Source: Triops longicaudatus (taxonomy: Eukaryota; Arthropoda; Branchiopoda; Notostraca; Triopsidae). From it: 64,000 bases of DNA. A program made the translations under genes and the position numbers. Positions 54,979 through 64,000 of the stretch are shown here, piece by piece. The stretch covers positions 46,827 through 110,826 of the forward strand of contig JAGQDJ010000623.1 of the NCBI GenBank assembly GCA_022885665.1. The letters run 5' to 3'. The notes beneath the pieces were generated by a model, which searched no databases, was not told the DNA's origin, and saw only the letters and a list, made by a program, of their open reading frames with translations. Numbering within the stretch: the first letter of the stretch is position 1; every line of letters starts with the position of its first letter.

Positions 54979-57302
54979 CTGTCCAATGAATCAGTGTATG
55001 ATTTGCTTCTAGTGCATGATTTGCTTAATGCGTCAATTCAGTTTTAACCCTCAAAACACAGTACATAAGAAAGTTAACTTAAATAAACTTTTTTCGTTTT
55101 CTGCAAAGCTGGTGCCTTAAGGATTGCAAAGCTTACAGAATTCCAAGAAGTACTGGAGCTTTCAAAGCTCCGCGAAATGTTGACTTTTCTGAAGCCGTTG
55201 TTGCTTTTCTAACTATTACTTTTGTACCAGATGAAAAGACTTTTAAATCATTATAAGGCCAGAAAGAGAAAGAAAAAAGGTCGAATAGTGAGGTTTAAGC
55301 TTATTTCTTAGAATTGTTCGTATGTGTCTCGTATTGACTTTGTTTCATTGCTAATTTGCTTCCTTGACACGTCCGCTCGTTTCGCTAATCGCTTTGACGG
55401 GGGTTGGCGGTCTCCATCTCATTTAGCTTAGGGGTATTACGGGTTATGTATTGATTGAAGGTGTCGCGTAAGGGTGTCCAATCTCCTAAATCTGTAGCTC
55501 TTCTCGAGAGGCCTTGACTAGAAAAGGCAATGGCAAGGTGAGCGGAGCTTGGGAGCTAGCTAAGACCTTTCTCGCTATTTTTCTTTATTCTATTTTCCTT
55601 TGTCTTGACGTGCAACATATGTGCCGGCTGTCAGTACAGCGCTCTACAGGGTTTGGTAATGACCGCATATTGTAAGATAACGACGAGTAACCAAGAACGC
55701 AATAAGCTCGTAATTATCATTTTACTTTTTTCCGCGTGGGTCGAGAAGGTGGGGCCAGCTTGATACTCTTTCCCGCTTGGATTGAAACGTTACGTCGATG
55801 CGGCGAAGAAGGCAAAAAACGGAATCCGTTTAATATGGGCGCTACAACGGAAAAATGGTTGGAATTGTTAGCTATGCTAACTCCAACATGGCAGGCCGCT
55901 CGATTTCTTCAACAGGTGTACGTGTGTGTAGAAAAAAAGATTAAGTAGACAGGGGAAGTAGGGACTTGAAAGCGGGGTACACGAGAACGTGACGAATGTG
56001 CACCGAGTTCTTTCTTCTACATTGTATCACACAATCTAGCTAAGATTGAAACAATTTTATCGATCGCACTTGTTGAGCGCCGCGGTTACCGGTTTTTCGG
56101 ACGACTATCTTGGATAAGAAGGAAACCACGACAAAAATGGGTAGTTTCCAATAAGGGCTAGATGTTTTCCTTTACTTTATTGGACCAATGCTGTCAATCG
56201 TTAAGGCTTGTAATGAGTAAAGCGGGAGCGCGTGTGGCAACGAAGGAGGGATGTGAACTGCTGTTAACACGTCAAACAACTGGCTTCATTCTATCCTTAC
56301 CTGGAGATGACTTGGGCGCAGATTGAGGGGGGAGAGGGGGGCAAATAGGCACGCGCCACACTGCGCAACATCTTCTGTTAAATAATTCAGATAAGTAAAA
56401 TAAAGGGGAGAGCGAAACCCCGTTAGATTAATTAGGACGTGTTACTTTCAGAATTAAGGGTTGAGTTGTTGTATTTCTCACGTTTTTCCTTAGAAATTGT
56501 ATTTCATTCCAATGTTATTGTGATTTTTTATCCTCTGATATTTTCCTAAATATGTTCGTAATTTCTATTAAAAAAAAACTAGTAACGGAGGTTCCAAATA
56601 CTTTGAATAATTTATAATTAGTTTCAATGCGATTCGTGCAACTACTTTATTTGAATTAAGCGCCGGAATGCAGCCGAAACCCAACGGGCTAGCAACCCGT
56701 TATTTTAGCGCTCTTCCCGGTCAGTATCCTGGTTGATAGGCCATTAGTGGATTATGTAGTTTTTGGATAATTAGATGGAGGAGGGTAATTAGCACAAGCA
56801 ATAGAGAATAATGCCGAAAATCGACTTTCCCGTCTCGAGTGTTAGGGGACGACATCGACGTGCAGAAATTCGCAATCTACCGAGGTACTAGAAATCCTCG
56901 AAGAACGGTGCGTCGGAGTACGTGTGTTATTCGCAGTTGTGATTCGCAGTTCAGGAGTTGGGCGGATAGTCCAGCTTTGGCCGCAAGACATGCGTGCATG
57001 GTTACGTTGTGTTATAGAGTATATGATTTAATTTCACTAATTTGAGCGCCAGATTCTCGGCTCCATTGTGTATTCAATAGCATTGTAAAGGTAGAATTTA
57101 CCTTCTACGTGAAGCAGATATTTTTATTGGAAAAGTTGCATCTGCGACGTAAACATGCGTTTAGGCGCGCAAAGGACAATGTGGTAAGATTACAGTTAGA
57201 TTTAGTAGTTAGAACTCGTTTGGCTATTTCTAAAATATTCTTTCTGTAGATTCTTTAAGTGACCGTTAAGAAGTGCTAACTGTGAATAAAAATCCATTTC
57301 AT
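54979..57302. other. Intergenic between divergent SYT17 and USP36
   Basis: About 2.3 kb. One short frame (55835-55915, MGATTEKWLELL..., ending CAG|gtgtac) could be an exon but leads nowhere. A 5' UTR acceptor (ctgtag at 57250) precedes the USP36 start. Otherwise nothing recognised. Confidence 0.4.
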
Positions 57303-60300
57303 ATGCCCGCGCCAATTGAAGACCCCGTTGCCCAAGCACTACGGGCATCACTGGGGGTCAAGGGTGGAAAACGTGTTCTTTTTCATGAAGATGATACCGA
57401 GACTTCGGGAGATGTTTTAGAAGATCGTTTAGCTGCTTCCGCTAGTCGCGTTCTTCACACAAACCTGGAGTATGAGCTTGCACCCAAGCAACAATCCCTA
57501 GTTCTTAACAAACTCAAGTCCAAGTACATTCTGCTGAATTCTTCTAAAACTGCAGAAGAAGCCAGTCCCATGAAACAAGGTGTCACTTTCATTTAAACCC
57601 CGTTTGTCTTTTGTTTAACTATTGGGCTTTAGGAATGAACGGCACCCCGCAGTCTAAGGGAGAAGAAATGTTACCCCAACCCAAGATTACTTTGTACAAT
57701 TGGGAAGATGTCGAAGTCGGTTGGAGGAAAAACATGCCAGTGGGTGCTGGTATGGTTAACATGGGCAACACGTGCTACATGAACTCCACCTTACAGGTGC
57801 TTCTGTTGTTTGGCCGGATTAAACGTTAGTTAATGGTATTTTATGTGTATTTTTAGGCGCTTTTCCATGTTCCTTCGTTGGTTAATTGGTTGTTAAACGA
57901 TAAGAGTCATTTCCAGCGCTGTGAACAAAACCCCAATGCTTCTCAACAGTGCACAATATGTGCCATGGCCAAAACGCTCCGGTCGACCCACGAAAGAAGT
58001 GGTAATGTGGTGAAACCTATGTTAGTCTACAGCAAACTCAAAAGTAAATTTTAACCTGATTCCCTATGTAAGTCTGTAAGAAAATGGTGTTTAGTGATTT
58101 GCAAACATATGGTCCACGGAAGACAAGAAGACGCTCATGAATTCATGCGATATTTGATTGAGAGCATGGAAAAAGCATATTTATACTCTGTAGGAGCGTT
58201 AAAGTAAGTACACAATTTTGATTAAGTAGATGAATTCGCTGTTCACTTGCTTCAAAGTTCTTCAAATTAATTTCTAACTTAAATTTAACTTGTAATTTGT
58301 GTATAGTTAAATATTGTAGTTAATTGTACTGTCAAAGATTTTTCATTCCTGTATCTCGTGCATTGGCTACGACTTGTATTTTAGGTTTGATAGCAGAAGT
58401 AAGGAAACCACGCCCCTTAACCAAATTTTCGGTGGTTATATCCGTACAGAGGGTAATTGTTAACGCAAACTGGCCTAAACGGCTAAAACTAATGTACATT
58501 TTGCTCGTTAGTGGTTTGTCTTCGTTGCCGACATACTTCCACAACCTTTCAACATTTTCAAGACCTTTGCTTGGATATTGCCCACGGTTCCACCTTGGAA
58601 GACGCCTTGTCTCACTACTTCCGGCGTGAGAAGCTTGATGGGGACAATGCGTACAAATGTGAACGCTGTAAAACCAAAGTCCCAGCTACTAAGAAGTTCT
58701 CAGTAGAAAGACCTCCACATGTTCTATGCATTCAACTAAAAAGGTTAACAGATTTCACCTCCTGTTTCTCTTAAGTTTTCGTAAAGAATATTGATAATAA
58801 TTACTAACATATTTTTTATTTTTTATTAATTTTTACAGGTTTGGAGTGTTCGGAGGCAAAGTTTCAAAGCATATTCAGTATGGGAAACAGTTGAATTTAG
58901 GAAGATACATTACTGGAGCTTCGTTTGCACAGTCACCAGGCGGGGGTAGTTCTGCCCCTGACCCGCCCTTACTTTACAAATTTGTCTCATTAATCAATCA
59001 CATGGGTCCGTCCCAGAATTGCGGACATTACACCGCTATGGCTGAAGCCTCAAACGGCCAGTTGTACATTTTTGATGATAGTTCGGTAAGATATTTTATA
59101 TTCTTGTGTAATGCGATAGTATTATGATGCATTTCTTGATTTTCTTCCCTTCCTTCATCAATTTCTTTCATATAATGCACTAGAACTCTCCACTTTGGAA
59201 ATAGGTCATTTAAGGATGTTTCATGTTTCAAGGTTCGGGTGGTTTCAGCCAATGCGGCATTGTCCACAGGGGCCTACGTCCTTATTTATGAAAGAGTAGG
59301 GCCTGTTAAAAGCCTACCTTTGCCTTACGTCAACAAAACCGTCAGTTCAGGCCCGAATGCCGGCACCACTAGTAGTTGTCCTTCCTCCGCCGTCATTCGT
59401 AACGGTAAACATTCGAAATCTTACAATTATTGGCTGATCATAATTAAGCTTGAACATTTGTGGTAGTAGTTTAAACTAAATTTTGTGTTACATTAGTTCT
59501 TTATTAATAATTATTTTTTACTGTGTGAGTGATCATAAAATGGTTGATATAGGAATACAATCGCCCGCTACAAATGGCAAAATTAACATTTTGCAGCCTC
59601 GACCCGCCCTCATCCCTGCTCCTAGCAGTAACAAAGAGAAGTACTTTCAGCATTAGTACGGTTCAGAATTCAGTTTTAAAATTTTTTCCGAATTAGACCC
59701 TTAGTTGCCAAACACGAAGTACAAAAACCTCGGTTGGTGATTCATCAAGGTTCCAAGCTGGTCAACTCGGCCCTGATCCCGCCTCGTCCGCCTCTCCTCG
59801 CCTCTGCCAAACCTACGTCAACCAATTCAAGTCAATTAAACGGCGTAAATGGCTCGCTGGTACCTTATGATAGTGATAGTGATGAATCGGTGAAAAAAGA
59901 CAAGGACGAGAAGCCCATCCAGGCATCGTCTTCAAGTTCTGCTCAGTTGGCTAATGGAACGGTCAATACTAATAACGATAACAGTCAGAAAAACAAAAAG
60001 GAACCCAATGGTGAAGCGTCCGTGAGAACGCCCATGCAAAAACCCAAATCCTTAGACTTTGTGCCACGAGCTTTGACAGTCAATACGAGTCAGTCAAGTT
60101 TAGTACGGAACCATAGTGGATCCTGGGACGTTATGACCACGTCTTTAAAGAGTCCTTCAGTGAAGAGTGATGGTAGCACCAATTCAACCGCCAATTGGAA
60201 GATTAGCGAAGCTCATCCTAACCCGTCACTGAATAAAGAAGCTGCGGAGAAGAAATGGTTGGTCACGCCTACCAAGAAACCTGTAGAACAAAAGAGTCAA

Positions 60301-61462
60301 AGTGACACGGAAATGATTGCCAAGCCCAAGCCGACGACCCTGAACTTCATCTCGGAGAAATTTAAGGCCATTAGTGGGAAAGTGAAGGACTTCGCGCAGA
60401 AAGCCAAGAAAGAGGAGGAGGAAGAACCACTCACACCAAAACCAGCGACGGAGAGCTTGAAACGCAAAGCAGATGAAGCAGAGTTGGGTGACGAGCGAAA
60501 GGAAAAGAAAAAGAAGAAGTCCAAGAAAAAAAGCAAAAAGTAATTTAATAATCATTTGTTTATGTTGTATTCTGTCACTCTTTCCCCAGAAATTAAGTGT
60601 TTGTTTTTAACGTCCTAAGTTAAATATTTGTTGATTCGTTTAGGAAAAACAAAGAAAAAGAAAAGGACGAAAAGAAAGATGAGAAGAAGAAAAGGAAAAG
60701 AAGTACCTCCGCTAGCTCTTCATCCAGTGAGAGTACTGAATGGGTTGAAAAGACTAAAGAGACTTTAGTAGAAGCGGCAGTGGTAGTAGAGCCTTCGACA
60801 AACCCTAAATCGGCGGCCGTTACAGGACCTGTGAAGAAATGGGACGAACCTGCGGCAAAAAGCGGCGACTCGTCCAAGGATAAAGAAAAAAACACTTGGA
60901 ATGGGGTAAAGCAAGCGCCTGTTGTCCAGGAGCTATTGAAAATGTCCCACAGCGGATTTAGCGCTCACGGTAAATTGCAGTAAAATGCATTTTGTGGCTG
61001 TAAAGTATCAATAACGATTTCTTTTCGGTAGTACGAACGTGGGATGGAGGTAAGAACGAGATTTCCAAAGAAATGGAGCGCGACCGCCGTGAAGAGAAAC
61101 GGCAGCATTTACACGACCTTGAAGATGAAGAAATGGATAAAGGTCGAACGAAGAAAGTGAAAAAGCCGCGGTCGCCGTCACCGGCAAATGCTCGTTATAA
61201 TCCGTTCCAGGCTGCTCAAAATGAACGTTATGACCGGCGACAGTCGGGTGAATGTAGTGGCAACAGCAGTCGAGATAATAGTGGCAGCAATGGTGGTGGT
61301 GGTGGTGTTGGTGACAGATGGGACAGTGACCGTGGCAGACACTCCTATTCACATTACAACAAACACAAACGACACGGACACCATGGTCACAGTCGTGGAC
61401 GCGGTTCACCTTTCAAAGACCGTAGACGAGATTCGAAACCGTGGCATAGACACGCACGGTGA
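57303..61462 (+). CDS. USP36: Ubiquitin carboxyl-terminal hydrolase 36 (scrawny), 1047 aa
   Basis: Twelve exons close in frame: 57303-57579, 57633-57796, 57857-58043, 58095-58203, 58385-58452, 58512-58743, 58839-59085, 59233-59404, 59553-59640, 59697-60539, 60644-60969 and 61032-61462. The USP fold has the catalytic Cys in NMGNTCYMNST (about C140), QEDAHEFMRYL, two CxxC zinc pairs (CLRCRHTS and CERCKTKV) and the catalytic His in NCGHYTAM, followed by IFDDSSV. The N-terminal motif LKSKYILLN is typical of USP36. The long tail is Lys-rich with nucleolar-type runs (KKKKSKKKSKK) and a conserved block (VRTWDGG, EEMDKGRTKKVKK), ending in His/Arg/Gly-rich sequence. In animals it deubiquitinates rRNA-synthesis factors and histone H2B. 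Human USP36 has 1121 residues. Confidence 0.95.
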
Positions 61463-61941
61463 AGCGGTTAATGGCTTCTTGAATTATTTTCATTTGTTTG
61501 ACTTTTTTTTAAGTAGACAAGGGTAAGACATTTGAGTAAAACTATTGACAGTGAGCGCTTACAAAGGATGAAAACTTGTGTTAAGTACTTGTCTTTTCTT
61601 CTACTTTGGGGAAAATGTGTTCTCTTATAACTTTTGTTTCGTATCCTTCGACTGCAAGATCAGTGCAGACCAAAAATGTGTTTTATAGAAAAAGATTTCT
61701 TTTAGGTGGTAGGGTTTTAAGAAAGGAAAACAGCAGCCAGCTAACTTTAGAAGTAGGCATTGCAAATTCTTTAATATCATGAAATATGGAATTTGTTACT
61801 GTTTGTTAAGAAACACGACGATTATTAAATGCTGCACAGCGGACATTTATTGTGACGTGAAGTACAGATTACAACAACAACAGAAAAGTATTATATTGAC
61901 TTAGATACGTGTTGACGAAAATATTTGTGCAGTTACAGGAA
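61463..61941. other. 3' UTRs of convergent USP36 and FAM234
   Basis: No gene or repeat recognised. Confidence 0.45.
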
Positions 61942-63704
61942 CTAATTGATAGCGCTTGTCATCAGACGTTTAATATCAGATTTCAGGATGTGCGAATGTA
62001 AGGTTTGACCTTCTCCGTAAAACAACTGCGGCCCAACCAAACTCACAGTGACATCAACTAAAGGGAAAATATATTTAGCTATATAACCAGAGCTTAAGTA
62101 TTTTTTTTTAATATAAATTTTGTGTTACCTAACGGATACTTGAATTGGAAGTCTATCTCTTTCGGCTCCGCACGATCATCTTCGATAACCACGAGGAAGA
62201 TTTTTTCTTTGGTTCGCCATTTAATTGCAGGAACATCGGTGCAATACCACACTTGCATAGGAACAACCAGCCCCCATTTGCTTCCAGTGATGTGGTAATT
62301 TCTAACAGGGTGGAGATATGTTTGTTTCCAAGTTTCTTCCACAACGGTCTTATTGTCTTTGTGGACCACTAGGGTAGCTTTGCATTGTGGACAGCTGCCT
62401 TCGTTAAAGATTGTTACAGAGTAATTGTCATAAATTAACTGAGACGGGTATGCGTTGTTGGCAGTAGCTGAAGTAGAATTTTCTGCCCATTGCACTGTAG
62501 TGTTGAGAGCTGCCTTGTAAAGCTCTACGAATGGAACCTTTTTCGGGACACCTACAAAAAAAAAAAAAAACGCAAATTTTCGAAATACGTATCCTAAGGT
62601 TTTTACTTTTTAGTCCTTGGGTACAGTAAAACGCAAGGTGAGTTTTGTTTGACACGGGTAACGTAAGGTTGCTGCAGTCAGTGAAATTCACTTGGTTTGC
62701 TAGAATCTTGCCGCTGGCCCCCGAGACAAATGTGAGAGTGGAGGCGCTAAACACCGCCAGATCTGTGACGTTATCTGCGCTGAGATCATGTAGTGGGACA
62801 ATATACGAAATGTCCAGTTCAGATGTGACGCCAGGCGAGTCTTCTCTACTATGGTGATGCATTTGCCAGAGCAGGTCGCCTTAGGATTAGCAACGATGAA
62901 AGTGAGAGCGAAGGTTTAATTTTGTACCATTAAAACCCAATTGACTTGCTTACCAGTTTTGGATTTGTACGCTAAAAGCCCTCCAGTTTTCAAGCTAACC
63001 AGGCAATCCCCCGTGGCCACCAAGTTGCAATCAATCTTACGAACAGGTTTCGGAATATTTACCCTCCAAAACTCAACACCATTTTTAGACCCCAAAGCCA
63101 ACAGTCCTTGACAATTCACTGCTTCGCAAACAGCTTCGGTTTGGTAACTGACGACTACTAACGTACTATTCTGATCAGACGTGTGAGAGAGACTACTAAA
63201 ACCTAAAAACAGAAGGCTCGAGGCGATAGTTACATGGATTAGCTGATAGGTTACTTAGGCCTGGAAAGCTTCGCGTCCATTCGTAAGAGACTGGTTTCGC
63301 GCTACAAGTATCCTTGTCGCAAGGCAGTAACCACATGAAGACAATCGCAAAAGCAATGCAGTTCAAGATGGAAAGGACCAAGGCTATCTTGCGTTTTAGC
63401 GTCAAGGGTCGTACTTCTTCCTTGGCTTTAGGGGGAAGATCCCCCAGATGAGCGCCATTATTTGCATACAAAGTTTCAACACCTCCGGTGGTTGAATAGG
63501 TGCCGGCTATGGGAGAAATTTGTTTTATAAATACTCATTTGCTTTCAAATAAAATAATGTGGGAAATTAAATACTTGGGATTTCGATTTTTGAACTAGAA
63601 ACCATATCAGCCTTAGATGGTGATATCCCGTTGTTATTCTTTGCTTGGACATCTTCCTCGGATTCCTCTCCTTCGCTCCAAGCCTGGGTTAAGGGCTTAT
63701 ACAT
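61942..63704 (-). CDS. FAM234 (ITFG3)-family single-pass membrane protein, 480 aa
   Basis: Six exons close in frame: 63704-63575, 63506-63255, 63202-62954, 62879-62607, 62551-62129 and 62057-61942. A cytoplasmic acidic N-terminus is followed by one membrane segment (about residues 84-104, KRKIALVLSILNCIAFAIVF) and a large luminal/extracellular domain. That domain has several N-glycosylation sequons, paired cysteines and beta-propeller-type repeats (CQGLLALGSKNGVEFWRV, LSADNVTDLAVFSASTL with an FG-GAP-like DxxxD pattern). This topology and the repeats fit FAM234A/B, a poorly understood family also called ITFG3. The assignment rests on layout and short motifs, so it is moderately sure. Confidence 0.7.
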
Positions 63705-64000
63705 ATTTTAGAGCACAGTAAAGCTGTAACTGATGAAAAAGTCGTAAAGCCCACTAATGCTAACGAAGTTACTCTGCTGTTTATATGGGGTTCCTTTCCC
63801 GTTGCAGGTGGACTAGTAAATTGGATTAAAGTTAAAAATCCCCCCAATATTTACTTTCCCTTTCTGTTTGGACGTCAGACGCCATATCTCTGTCGACGAG
63901 TCTGCGCGTCAGATTACCTTGCTCGCTATGGATAAATAATCGGATATCGGATGGCCCTGTTCATTTTGTATTTGGCGTATTATGTTATAACATAATATAT
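63705..64000. other. Window edge, upstream of the FAM234-family gene
   Basis: Promoter side of the minus-strand gene. No other gene is visible before the window ends. Confidence 0.45.

Overview
The window is nuclear DNA of an arthropod, most likely a crustacean or other pancrustacean. Two RR-type chitin-binding cuticle protein genes with a two-codon first exon point to arthropods. So do a MOCS2B gene fused to an MBIP domain and mostly short introns (about 50-300 bp). Species cannot be fixed from the sequence. About 60% A+T and several small hAT-type elements are seen. Two single N characters mark scaffold joins.

Layout. 1-482: 3' end of an unrecognised plus-strand gene. 482-2600: gene-poor DNA with a hAT MITE (1769-2031) and a 226-bp inverted duplication (2359-2584) copied from an exon of the next gene. 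2821-5242 (-): unrecognised Ser-rich protein, head to head with a small membrane protein (5353-5598, +). 6791-8916 (+) CFAP410 and 9628-13194 (-) KIFAP3 form a tail-to-tail pair of ciliary genes. 14169-14716 and 19069-19511 (+) are cuticle proteins flanking a CYP2-clan P450 (14947-17006, -). 20473-20734 is a hAT MITE containing a poly-G/poly-C run and an N. 21213-21533 holds U2 snRNA (-) and an unmerged partial repeat. 22135-22480 (+) is SRP9, tail to tail with TAF6L (22562-24753, -). TAF6L is head to head with the bicistronic MOCS2A (25151-25429) / MOCS2B-MBIP (25435-27739) unit.

Then come MRPS5 (27811-29712, -), a KCTD3/SHKBP1 BTB-WD protein (30708-33362, -), ribonuclease Z ELAC2 (33865-37439, +), RhoGDI (37971-39048, -), PKA type I regulatory subunit (40075-51542, +, 9.4-kb first intron), synaptotagmin-17 (52843-54978, -), the deubiquitinase USP36/scrawny (57303-61462, +) and a FAM234-family membrane protein (61942-63704, -).

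Most genes are ordinary conserved housekeeping or signalling genes, and I rebuilt their exons by hand so that every reading frame closes. Points that stand out: the hairpin-forming duplication beside its source gene; the MOCS2A/MOCS2B-MBIP arrangement opposite TAF6L; a possible N-myristoylated alternative first exon of the PKA regulatory subunit behind a perfect CRE; and two GC-AG introns whose frame cannot be closed with a GT donor.
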